Positions 1-7,733 of a stretch of 64,000 nucleotides of DNA are shown piece after piece. Within the stretch, counting starts at the first letter, position 1. Each line of letters starts with the position of its first letter. A program made the position numbers and the translations under genes. This DNA comes from Candidatus Hydrogenedentota bacterium (lineage in GTDB: Bacteria > Hydrogenedentota > Hydrogenedentia > Hydrogenedentales > SLHB01), in assembly GCA_016215105.1 (NCBI GenBank), contig JACRLJ010000033.1, forward strand, positions 1-64,000, given 5' to 3'. Below the pieces are notes generated by a model. It had not been told where the DNA came from. It did not search any database and saw nothing but the letters and a program-made list of their open reading frames with translations.

Positions 1-63
1 TAGAATGACACGATGGCCGCCTTTTCTCCGGAAGAAAGCGATGGAGCTCTTCTACGCGGCCTT

Positions 64-810
64 TTAGTTGGGGCGCGGCGGGATTTCCAGGTCGCAGATC
101 AGGGGCAGGTGGTCGGAAAAGGTAACGCGGGGCGCTTGGAAGTTGATGATCTGAATCTCCGGGCTATGAAGGACGAAATCGAGTTCCCGACGGGGGTTCC
201 AACTTGGGTAGGACGCGAGTCCGGCTGTGTTCGCGTTTTTCAATCCGGTGGCGGCGAGAAACAATTCGACTTCGCGTGTTCCGCGGAACACGTTGAAGTC
301 GCCAGCGACCAATACGGGTTTCGTGGCCTCTTTGATGAGCGCGTGCAACTCCCAAAGCTGATAGTGCCGGTGGCGGAACTTGATGGACAGGTGGACCAGT
401 AGAATTACGAGGTCGCTCAATTCGAGTTCCAACACGAGCCGTTTGACCCCGAAATTGAAATAGTGAAACTTCTGGGCCTTGATTTCGCTGCCGGTCAGGA
501 ACGCGTTACCTTGTTTTCGGAGCAGCGGAAGGTTCCCCACGAGAGAGCGGCGGGCGTACTTGGATTGATACACGTGCGCGTGGCCGAGGGCTTGCGCGAT
601 CTCTTCGGCTTGGCTGCGGCGCCGGGATCGGAACGAGCCGCTGTCTACCTCGAGCAATCCGACGACATCGGCGTGGGTTGACTCGATGAATTCGGCGATT
701 TGAGAGAAGTTCCTGGTCGTCCGGCGCAGGTATCCGCTGAAGGGTAACGGAAGATGGAAGCTTGGGTCCGCGCCGGTTCCGTATCGGATGTTGTAGAGAA
801 GAAATCTCAT
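64..810 (-). CDS. Endonuclease/exonuclease/phosphatase (EEP) family protein
   Basis: This 248-residue protein has the whole EEP metal-dependent hydrolase motif set: N7 in the opening YNIRYG strand, E54 in GLLEVDSG, H140 in LVHLS, D171 and N173 in GDFNVF, D211 in ELDFVL and the terminal SDH at 232-234. Family members cleave phosphodiester bonds in DNA, lipids or sugars, and the substrate cannot be read from the sequence. No signal peptide is visible, so it is probably cytoplasmic. Length is normal for a single EEP domain. The gene stands alone, with a period-9 repeat array just upstream of its start. Confidence 0.85.
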   Translation of the reverse strand: MRFLLYNIRYGTGADPSFHLPLPFSGYLRRTTRNFSQIAEFIESTHADVVGLLEVDSGSFRSRRRSQAEEIAQALGHAHVYQSKYARRSLVGNLPLLRKQGNAFLTGSEIKAQKFHYFNFGVKRLVLELELSDLVILLVHLSIKFRHRHYQLWELHALIKEATKPVLVAGDFNVFRGTREVELFLAATGLKNANTAGLASYPSWNPRRELDFVLHSPEIQIINFQAPRVTFSDHLPLICDLEIPPRPN

Positions 811-870
811 GGGTCTACTTTAGGGCTTGGGCGGCGAGAGTACAAGTGGGCGGGGGTTGGAGCGGGGTCT

Positions 871-924
871 GGGAATTATGGGAGGAATGAGAGTGATGGG
901 ACCTATAGGTCGAATAGGACACAT
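871..924. repeat. Period-9 degenerate tandem array
   Basis: Six consecutive 9-base units follow the pattern GGGANNNAT; every unit ends in AT (tat, aat, gat, tat, aat, cat). The array lies in the 137-bp gap between the EEP gene start and the end of the next minus-strand gene. It is one of several period-7 or period-9 arrays in this window's intergenic spaces. Confidence 0.6.
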
Positions 925-947
925 GCGGGTGCGTTCGGCGGCGCGGG

Positions 948-1418
948 CTAGTCGCCAAACGTGCTGCCAGTTATCTTGCCATCCTCGACAAGAACGGTGA
1001 ACATGGCGTCGTCCCATTTCATTTCAGGTCGGAATGCATACAGTAATTCGACCGAATCTGCGCCGATGGTCAAAGACTGGAGCTTCACCATGGACCACAT
1101 CTCGGAAGCAGACCTGGGATAGGGCATATGTTCCGCCTCGTATTCCGGCGTCGGGGAGTACCTCCGGTATAATTCTCCTGCGATACTCGCGGTGAGCCCG
1201 TCATAGTTGCGTTTCAGGCACTCAAATACTTGTTGATGAGATTCTGTTGGACCTGATTCGCCGCACTCGATCGAGAACAAAATGCTATCGGAAATTGGCG
1301 GAAAATGAATTTCTTGTTCGCCCTCCCATAGGCTAAGCCGCCTACTAAATCGAACACGGCCAAAAACCGGATATTCCCTGATGATGGGGCTGGGGCGAAG
1401 CCATTTCCAAATGTTCAT
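948..1418 (-). CDS. Hypothetical protein, 156 aa
   Basis: I do not recognise this protein with certainty. It is soluble, with no signal peptide or membrane segment, and has a basic N-terminus (WKWLRPSPIIREYP). The C-terminal part (KWDDAMFTVLVEDGKITGS) has the acidic strand-turn-strand look of small DUF6985-type or immunity-like proteins, but this is only a resemblance. It lies 60 bp downstream of the DUF4965-type gene on the same strand and could be cotranscribed. The reading frame is uninterrupted and it ends in an aspartate. Confidence 0.55.
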   Translation of the reverse strand: MNIWKWLRPSPIIREYPVFGRVRFSRRLSLWEGEQEIHFPPISDSILFSIECGESGPTESHQQVFECLKRNYDGLTASIAGELYRRYSPTPEYEAEHMPYPRSASEMWSMVKLQSLTIGADSVELLYAFRPEMKWDDAMFTVLVEDGKITGSTFGD

Positions 1419-1478
1419 CGCGTTCCTTTTCGGTTCGAGCGTGTAGCTGGGGCGCAGGAATACTGCTACGGCGATCTC

Positions 1479-3581
1479 TCATTTTGCCGCTTGCGCCTTC
1501 GCGCTCCAGTGTTTCCATGTGGATTCGTCGGCGAGCATTTTGATGAAGAGACCGCCGATAACGGGGCGGGCTTGGAAGCCTTCCATCTTGGCTGAAACGG
1601 TGTCGTACCAATCGGTGAGCGGGACGCGGCTGGGCGTTTCGTTGATGAACTTGAGCGCGGGCGCGAGCAGCGCGTCGAAATCCTCGCGTTTTTCCGCCAG
1701 CGTCGCCGACCAAAGGAGCCAGTCGAGCTTGGTGTAGGTCTTGCGGTTGTCGAGGGGGACACCGTACGCGTTTTGTACCTTCTTGTAATACGCGACTTCT
1801 TTTCGGGCCACGTCGGCGGGAAACAGGTTTAGGCCGAGGAGCTTGTCCCAGACCAGATTGTACTTCTGGCTCCAGGTTCCGGGTTTGTCGAAGGCGAGGC
1901 GGTAGTGGTCGCCGTCGCCGGCCATCTCTAGCCACTGCGCCGCCATCGTCTTTGCCGATTCGCGATATTGCGCGGCTTCGGGCTTCTTCATCGTGTCGCA
2001 CAGTTGGCTATACGCGCCCAGCGCTAGAATCGCCTTGATTGACAGGTTTGTATTGTGGGCAAGGTGGCCAGCGAAGTCATCGGTACACAGTTGTTTTTCG
2101 GGGTCGAGGCCTTTGTCGCGGAGGTACTCGGCCCACTTGCTGATCACGGGCCAATAGGCCGCGGCGAAATCGGCATTGCCATCGGCTTTGGCTGTCGCGG
2201 CGAGGAGAATCAAGAGATTGGCGCTTTCTTCGACTGGCATCTGGTTTTCTTCGGTTTTTTCTCCCCCGCCGTAGACCTGGCCGTTGGCGAGCGGGTACGT
2301 TCCGAGGTCGTGCGGCGCAAAGGGCCATTTCCAGCGCGGCGCCGCGGCGTAGTCGAGAACAGGTTTCATCTGCGCCTTCATCAGCGCCGTGTTAAGCAAG
2401 AGAAAGATGGGCGCGGCGGGGTAGATCACGTCCACGGTGCTGATGCAGCCGTTGCTGAAGTTTTCTTTCGGGAACATCAGCGGGGCGCCGTCCTTACTCG
2501 CCGCGATCTTCTGTGCAGCGAAGGAATGACGATAAGCCAGCGCGCCGATTTGTCCGTAGGCCGGGCCGCCCGCTTTGATAAGCGCATCCATCAACTCGGT
2601 GTCGAACTTGGCGCAGCGGTCCACCAGCGAAGGATAATCCTTGTTCGCCGCGGCGAGCAGGGCTTGCGCGTCCATCCCGCTGCGCCGCCAGTACGGGCGC
2701 AGCTTCTCCCCCATCAACTCAATCGAGTACTCATCGTCATACGCGATCATGAGGCGGCGCGACACCGCAGTCTTATCTATCGAGCCCAGATCGAAACTCA
2801 AGGCCAACACGGGCCAAGCGTCGTTGGCCCGGCGAGGCATACGGGAGTCGTCCTTGTCCGGAGTGCGACCCGAGTCGACGAATCCGCCTCGGGACGCGGT
2901 GTCGCTTGCTATGGCTGTATGCGTGTCCGTGGAGGCCGGCGCGGCGAGGTAGGCGTGACCCCAGTCAATACGAAGGTCGTCGCCTTTCTTCTTGAGTACG
3001 GGTTGCTCGACGGTCCCGATCCGAAGCGCCGTCAGGCCATTCGCGTCTGCCCGGCCCCATGCTACTTCCTGGTCAGACTTGTCCACGGCCCATTCGCCGG
3101 TAATGTCGAAATAGAGTTGGACCGAATGCGGCTTTCCGTCTGAGGCATGCGCGTCAAGAATTACGTAGGTCAATGGACGCGCGAGAACGTCCAGGTCATC
3201 CGGGAGCACTGGAGTCAGAAAGGTCACGCGGAGCGCAACGTCGGCCGCTTCGAACTCGTAAATCGTGCGCGTCGGCAGGACCTCGACGGAGCGTTGTACC
3301 ATGGCCGGGGCGGCGGGTGGTTGTTCCCCGGCGAAGCGGAACGCTTTCCCGTCAATGCGCGCCATTCCGCACATCGCCTGGACGGCGCCGGTCCAGTGCC
3401 GTGTCCAGGTGTCTGGCAGTCGGTCCGACACGGACCAGACGCTAAGGTAGGGGTCGTGAGTCACCAGCGGAATGGCGGGTGGCCGGAAGGTTCCCCTTGC
3501 CCCCCTGTTGTCCGCGCCCCACGCTACGCGGGACAGGGCTAATTGAACCGCTACCACTCCGAGAATAAGCAGAATCTTCAT
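1479..3581 (-). CDS. Secreted DUF5127/DUF4965/DUF1793 (glutaminase GtaA-like) protein
   Basis: A 700-residue protein with an N-terminal signal peptide (MKILLILGVVAVQLALS, cleavage probably after AWG). The opening mature segment, PLVTHDPYLSVWSVSDRL, is typical of the DUF4964/DUF5127 N-terminus of fungal and bacterial GtaA-like glutaminases. It is followed by an alpha/alpha-barrel-like DUF4965-DUF1793 region with typical YPAAPIFLLLN, HDLGTYP and DNRKTYTKLDWLLW segments. The family is named for glutaminase, but bacterial members probably act on glycans; the substrate here is unknown. I chose the ATG at 3581 over an upstream in-frame start because GGAGAGGG sits directly before it and the signal peptide then begins cleanly. 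Confidence 0.85.
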   Translation of the reverse strand: MKILLILGVVAVQLALSRVAWGADNRGARGTFRPPAIPLVTHDPYLSVWSVSDRLPDTWTRHWTGAVQAMCGMARIDGKAFRFAGEQPPAAPAMVQRSVEVLPTRTIYEFEAADVALRVTFLTPVLPDDLDVLARPLTYVILDAHASDGKPHSVQLYFDITGEWAVDKSDQEVAWGRADANGLTALRIGTVEQPVLKKKGDDLRIDWGHAYLAAPASTDTHTAIASDTASRGGFVDSGRTPDKDDSRMPRRANDAWPVLALSFDLGSIDKTAVSRRLMIAYDDEYSIELMGEKLRPYWRRSGMDAQALLAAANKDYPSLVDRCAKFDTELMDALIKAGGPAYGQIGALAYRHSFAAQKIAASKDGAPLMFPKENFSNGCISTVDVIYPAAPIFLLLNTALMKAQMKPVLDYAAAPRWKWPFAPHDLGTYPLANGQVYGGGEKTEENQMPVEESANLLILLAATAKADGNADFAAAYWPVISKWAEYLRDKGLDPEKQLCTDDFAGHLAHNTNLSIKAILALGAYSQLCDTMKKPEAAQYRESAKTMAAQWLEMAGDGDHYRLAFDKPGTWSQKYNLVWDKLLGLNLFPADVARKEVAYYKKVQNAYGVPLDNRKTYTKLDWLLWSATLAEKREDFDALLAPALKFINETPSRVPLTDWYDTVSAKMEGFQARPVIGGLFIKMLADESTWKHWSAKAQAAK

Positions 3582-3825
3582 GTTCCCTCTCCAGATCACC
3601 ACAGTTGTTCGCTACGCGTTGGCGGGCGCCCGCGTGACGCGTTCGAGGGGACAGTGTAGCGCAGACGAATACCGGTTCAAAAGAGGAAGAGGAATATCCA
3701 TAGTCGTCACAGATCTTCACAGATTGAAGAAAGAGGATTTGCGACAGGGATTCACGATTCTGAATGTGAGTAGTACAGATTGAAGACGCGAAATCAAAGC
3801 GCGGCTCGGCCGCAACCAAGAAGGA

Positions 3826-3853
3826 ATTTGAGATTTGAGATATCAGATTTGAG
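3826..3853. repeat. Period-7 array of ATTTGAG units
   Basis: Four heptamers in phase: ATTTGAG, ATTTGAG, ATATCAG, ATTTGAG. It is AT-rich compared with the surrounding GC-rich DNA and lies inside the 721-bp gap. Confidence 0.55.
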
Positions 3854-4067
3854 AACCAAGAAAGGCGAACACCGGTAACCGATTGAACAGAGATCGCGGT
3901 AAGACAACTTGCAAATACCATGGTGTCAGTCTGTGCGGACGAATGACGGAATGCGACAGGTAGTAGTACAGAATCAGCAATCACTGACTCTGCCGGCGGA
4001 CGAAGAATATACCGCGCCTACACCACGCGCTCCTTTCTTGCGCTTGGCTGTCACACGTTGGTAGCAG

Positions 4068-4098
4068 ATTCTTCGCTACCGCTCAGAATGACACGGTG
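4068..4098 (+). repeat. Putative dispersed repeat copy (CGCTCAGAATGACA type)
   Basis: The core is TTCGCTACCGCTCAGAATGACA, flanked by ATTC and CGGTG. The first bases of the window (about 2-16) repeat its right part: AGAATGACACGATG against AGAATGACACGGTG. Similar CTTCGCT(C)CGCTCAGGATGACA sequences are common as dispersed intergenic elements in environmental genomes. Only one full and one partial copy are visible here. Confidence 0.35.
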
Positions 4099-4302
4099 CG
4101 CAAACTTTCCACCATATCGGAGGAATTTTCGATTGCGAACTCGGGAAATGGATTAGCGCAGAGGTCGCGGTGGGGCCCGTTGCGGGTTGCGCGGGGGCGC
4201 TTTCCAGAGTATTCTGTACGGGCGTTGGCGCTACCGATGTACAACGCCGTCTGCGTCGAAATGGACGCCAATCATAGCGAGTTGTTGGAAGGAAGATAGA
4301 TC

Positions 4303-5589
4303 ATGCCTAAGAACGTCATTGTGGCCCAATCGGGTGGGCCGAGTCCGGTTATAAATAGTTCCCTTCGCGGGGTGATTGATACGTGCAAATTGTTCCCGGA
4401 GACCTTCGGGAAGATCTATGGCGGTTGGCACGGAATCGAGGGGGTGTTGAAGGAGGAGTTGCTTGACCTTTCCGCGCAGGACGAGGAAGAGATCGCTCTG
4501 TTGCGGTATACGCCGGCGGCGGGGTCGATTGGGACGTGCCGCTACAAGCTGAAGAAGAATCAGACCGAGGATTTCAAGCGGGTTGTTGATGTGATGAAGG
4601 CCCATAACGTGGGCTACTTCTTCTATAACGGCGGCAACGACTCGATGGACACGGCGCACAAGGTCAGCGTGATTGCGCAGGAGCAGGGGTTGGACTTGGT
4701 GGCCGTCGGCGTGCCCAAGACCATTGATAACGACGTGGGCGATTCGGAGTTCAAGCTGATTGACCATACGCCGGGTTACGGGAGTGTGGCGCGGTATTGG
4801 ATGGGCATCGTACAGAACGCGAATGAGGAAAACGCGGGGTCGTGTCCGGCGGACCCGGTGCTGGTGTTGCAGGCCATGGGCCGCAAGATTGGGTATATCC
4901 CGGCGGCGGCGCGTCTGGCCGACCCGAAGCGGGAACTACCCTTGCAGATTTACCTGGCGGAGTCGGGCGTGACGGCGGTGGAAATGTGCGACCGGGTGAA
5001 TGACCAACTCAAGAAGGACGGGCGCTGCATTATCGTGGTCAGCGAGGGCTTCGAGGTCGGCGATTTGGGGGCCACGACGGACAGCTTCGGCCACACGCAG
5101 TACAGCGCGTCGCAGACGACTGTCGCTCAGCAAGTGGTGAACATGCTCAACGCGAAGGGCCTGCCCGTACCGGGGGCTGCGCGCGGACAAGTTTCGGGAA
5201 CGGACCAGCGGGCGACGTGCTTGTACGCGTCCGTGGTGGATTTGGACGAGGCCTATAAAGTCGGGCAAAAGGCGGCGCTGATCGCTCAGTCCGGTGAAAA
5301 CGGTTGGATGGCGACGATACTGCGTCAACCGGGACCAATCTATAATGTGGTGTATGACAAGGTTCCGCTGGAGAAGGTGGCGAATTCCGAACGGACCTTC
5401 CCTAAGGAGTGGATCGCCCCGAACAAGATTGACGTGACGGACGATTTTCTGCGCTACGCCACACCGCTCATCGGCGAAGATTGGGCGAGCGTGTCGGTGG
5501 TGAATGGGCGGCAGCGTTTCGCGCGGTTCAAGCCTATTTTCGCAGGAAAGAAGTTGCCGGAGTATGCGCCGCAGGCGTTGAAGAAGTAA
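4303..5589 (+). CDS. pfp: 6-phosphofructokinase, probably pyrophosphate-dependent
   Basis: This 428-residue PfkA-family enzyme converts fructose 6-phosphate to fructose 1,6-bisphosphate in glycolysis. The nucleotide/PPi site has GGPSP near residue 11 and GGNDS at 110-114, where ATP enzymes have GGDGS. The catalytic loop is PKTIDND at 138-144, with a lysine where ATP-dependent enzymes have glycine (PGTIDND). The combination of aspartate in the first motif and lysine in the second is the established signature of PPi-dependent, reversible enzymes. DHTPGYGS and QAMGRKIGYIP further support the family. A good ribosome binding site precedes the ATG. The phosphoryl donor is inferred from motifs, not shown. 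Confidence 0.9.
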   Translation: MPKNVIVAQSGGPSPVINSSLRGVIDTCKLFPETFGKIYGGWHGIEGVLKEELLDLSAQDEEEIALLRYTPAAGSIGTCRYKLKKNQTEDFKRVVDVMKAHNVGYFFYNGGNDSMDTAHKVSVIAQEQGLDLVAVGVPKTIDNDVGDSEFKLIDHTPGYGSVARYWMGIVQNANEENAGSCPADPVLVLQAMGRKIGYIPAAARLADPKRELPLQIYLAESGVTAVEMCDRVNDQLKKDGRCIIVVSEGFEVGDLGATTDSFGHTQYSASQTTVAQQVVNMLNAKGLPVPGAARGQVSGTDQRATCLYASVVDLDEAYKVGQKAALIAQSGENGWMATILRQPGPIYNVVYDKVPLEKVANSERTFPKEWIAPNKIDVTDDFLRYATPLIGEDWASVSVVNGRQRFARFKPIFAGKKLPEYAPQALKK

Positions 5590-5619
5590 ACATAGCAACC
5601 CAGTGCAGGAGTTATTACG

Positions 5620-6003
5620 ATGAGTACCGGGCCATTGACCGACACCGAAAGCGCTCTTCTGTCAACCATCGTTTCGGTGATGGCAGATCACCCGGAGTCG
5701 AAGAGCGCTGGCGAGGTACAGAGTTTGCTCGACGATTTGGTCTACTTGCCGCTTACTTCGAATGTGAGTTTAGGCTTCGGCGAAACAGAGTTAGGCCCGT
5801 TCGCAATTCCGAAGCCAATATCAGGTTGGTTGAGTGGGTCCTCGGTAGCGAAGCTCAAAGGAGAGTTTTCCCGCTTATTGCCAGGCCTGCTGAAAAAGGG
5901 TGTCTCTTTGGGTTACTTAGCGCGCGAAGAAAGAATCAGCGGAAGGGTCTATTCGGCAACCCCAGCTGGCACAACCTGGGCCGAGAGCGAGCAACAACCG
6001 TGA
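5620..6003 (+). CDS. Hypothetical protein, 127 aa
   Basis: I do not recognise this family. The protein is soluble and lacks a signal peptide. Its predicted helical N-terminus (residues 1-45), glycine-rich middle (SLGFGETELGPFAIPKP) and C-terminal segment with LKKGVSLGYLAREERISGRVYSATPAG would fit a small winged-helix-like fold, the last part resembling a wing, but this is speculative. An AGGAG motif eight bases before the ATG supports the start. It lies 30 bp after the phosphofructokinase gene on the same strand. Confidence 0.55.
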   Translation: MSTGPLTDTESALLSTIVSVMADHPESKSAGEVQSLLDDLVYLPLTSNVSLGFGETELGPFAIPKPISGWLSGSSVAKLKGEFSRLLPGLLKKGVSLGYLAREERISGRVYSATPAGTTWAESEQQP

Positions 6004-6014
6004 GGCCGGAAGCG

Positions 6015-7153
6015 ATGCGCCGCAGAGACTTTCTTTACGTGACAGCGCTGGGCTCATTGGGGACGCTTTGCGGCTGTCAACATGTTCGCGCCGGTTCCGG
6101 TGGCGGCACGCCTCGCCTGTTTTACACGTCCGCAGGGAAGACCTGCATGATCAATGTGGACGGTACTGGGCAGGAGACGTTTTCGTTTGATGTGCCTAAC
6201 CAGGCGACGTGGCAGCCCTGCGGTTTCTTTCGCGACGGACACCGTGCGCTTTTTCTAAGCATGGAACCGCGGCGCGACGGCCCGGGGCGTCCATTCGCCG
6301 AGTATTATCACCAGACGCCGACGCATATCTGGGCGTACGACCTCGAGAGCAAGGCGCTTACCGAATTGGCCACCAAGGATCGCCTCGCGCCATTCTGTAC
6401 GCCGCAATTGCTGTTGTCGGACGAGCGGATGTTGGTGCAGGTCGTCCGCAAGGGTGACGGGCAGACCTACAGCATGAATGTCGACGGCTCGGACGCGCAG
6501 GAGTTCACGAAAGCGGGCGAGGGCATGCCTTACGGCCTCAGCGCAAGCCCCGGCGGGAAGCACGTCGCGTATCACCTCGCGAGCCCCCAAGGGTATCAAA
6601 TCTGGACGTGCGATTCGGAGGGCGGAAACCGCGTGCGGCTCGCCGGCGCGCCGGGCCACCTGTATTTCGGGACAAGCTGGTCGCCTGATGGCCAATGGGT
6701 GCTGTATGTCGACTGCCTGGACGGCGCGGATCCGGGGCATGACTGGGCTGATGTCTGTATCAGCCGCGCCGATGGAAGTGAACAACGGGTTCTGACCACG
6801 GGGCAGGCGATGTGGTTCGCGGCGACCTACGGCGATCTGAAGACGCGTGGCGGCGGATCGAATCTGCCCGCGTGGACGCATGACGGGGCCATCATTTTTC
6901 CACGGCGATTGCCGGGGACGAAGGTTCCTTGGGAATACCGCGTTGGCCAGCCGGACACCGACCATTTCAAGATTTTCGCGCCACGGAATCGTCCGATGGC
7001 CGGTACATTGCGTTTTGCCGATGTGGCGTGGGCGAGGCGCCGGCGCTCTGGGTTATGAAAAGTGACGGCAGCGGCCAGAAGCTGCTCACACGTGGTTTGG
7101 CCGATTCCGGCGCTGAACATCCGCGGTGGTTCCCGCAAACCGTTTATCATTGA
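6015..7153 (+). pseudogene. Tat-exported lipoprotein with TolB-like WD40/PD40 repeats, frameshifted
   Basis: The N-terminus has a twin-arginine motif (RRRDFL at 2-7), a short hydrophobic stretch and a lipobox-like LCGC with C21 as probable lipid site. The body carries beta-propeller PD40 repeats of TolB type: PNQATWQPCGFFRDG, SWSPDGQWVLYVD, and near the end SSDGRYIAFCRC and LWVMKSDGSGQKLLTRG. These last two are in another frame. The first frame runs to a stop at 7056-7058, while the true C-terminus reads on to 7153. Continuity needs a one-base deletion or two-base insertion between about 6966 and 6990. It could be a real pseudogene or a base-calling error. The open frame upstream of 6015 is not part of the gene because the Tat signal starts at 6015. 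Confidence 0.75.
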
Positions 7154-7252
7154 GGGGCGTCGGCATGACATCGTTTTCGCGGAGGCCCGCTTTGGTCGCG
7201 CGCGCTCCTGCCGCCGCTGCCCCGTATGCTATCATAAAGCGGAGGTAACACA

Positions 7253-7453
7253 ATGAAATGGCGTGTCGTTCTAGAGCCCGATCCGGAGACAGGTGATGTT
7301 GCCGCATGGTGTCCCGAGTTGCCGGGTTGCGCGTCGGCTGGCAAGACAGAGCTCGAGGCCATGGAGAATATCAAGGAGGCCATCTCCCTATATCTGGAAG
7401 CGGACCCAATTGAGTTGCCGCCGAGCGCGGTCGCACGCGAGGTCACTGTGTAG
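7253..7453 (+). CDS. hicB: HicB-family antitoxin
   Basis: A 66-residue HicB N-domain protein: the partial RNase-H-like fold is seen in EPDPETGDVAAWCPELPGCASAG, with the hallmark ELPGC(A/H)SAG segment followed by an amphipathic helix (TELEAMENIKEAISLYL). Such short proteins neutralise HicA mRNA interferases and often bind DNA through an extra C-terminal domain, which is absent here. A GGAGG site seven bases before the ATG fixes the start. The TAG stop shares its last base with the GTG start of hicA (TAGTG), so translation is coupled. Confidence 0.85.
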   Translation: MKWRVVLEPDPETGDVAAWCPELPGCASAGKTELEAMENIKEAISLYLEADPIELPPSAVAREVTV

Positions 7454-7677
7454 TGGGTGGACGCGTTCGTCGTCTGACGGCAAGGGAAGTAGAAGCAATC
7501 CTCCGTCGGTATGGGTTCAATTGCGTTTCCCAGAAAGGCAGCCATCGCAAGTGGCGCAACACTGGCGAGCACTTGCAGGTTATTGTTCCCGACCACGGGG
7601 GAAATGTATTGCCGATTGGAACGCTCTAGTCCATATTGGTGAATGCGGCGATTCCAGAATCCGAATGGAAGGACTGA
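7453..7677 (+). pseudogene. hicA: HicA-family mRNA interferase toxin with premature stop
   Basis: The GTG at 7453 overlaps the hicB stop. The frame gives a clear HicA: RRLTAREVEAILRRYGF, then SQKGSHRKWRN with the catalytic histidine, then LQVIVPDHGG and LPIGTL. A TAG at 7627-7629 stops it after 58 residues. The same frame continues without gaps as SILVNAAIPESEWKD to a TGA at 7675-7677, exactly the C-terminal helix expected of HicA (usual form GTLRxIL...AxIPxxEW). One base change from CAG, AAG or a similar codon explains the stop. The toxin is therefore probably inactive or truncated, while its antitoxin is intact. Confidence 0.75.
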
Positions 7678-7733
7678 CGCGACGGACCAATCCGTCTTTG
7701 ATTTACATACGGCGATAGGAAGGAGTACTTGCA

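Larger units (their letters stand above)
3582..4302. other. Intergenic region, 721 bp, no supported gene
   Basis: This gap separates the divergent DUF4965-type gene and the phosphofructokinase gene, so it must hold both promoters. I see no convincing ORF: the open frames here have no recognisable protein features. It contains a period-7 array (3826-3853) and a copy of a TTCGCTACCGCTCAGAATGACA-type element (4068-4098). A purine-rich ribosome binding site (GGAAGGAAG) precedes the kinase start. Confidence 0.6.

Noticed and set aside
2055..3143. A 362-codon plus-strand frame inside the DUF4965-type gene
   Set aside because: Antisense shadow of a secreted protein with signal peptide and family motifs; the translated sequence has no domain.
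5481..6014. Upstream extension of the TolB-like reading frame, running through the phosphofructokinase end and the 127-aa gene
   Set aside because: The Tat/lipoprotein signal begins at 6015; the upstream part is in a different frame from two supported genes and has no homology features.
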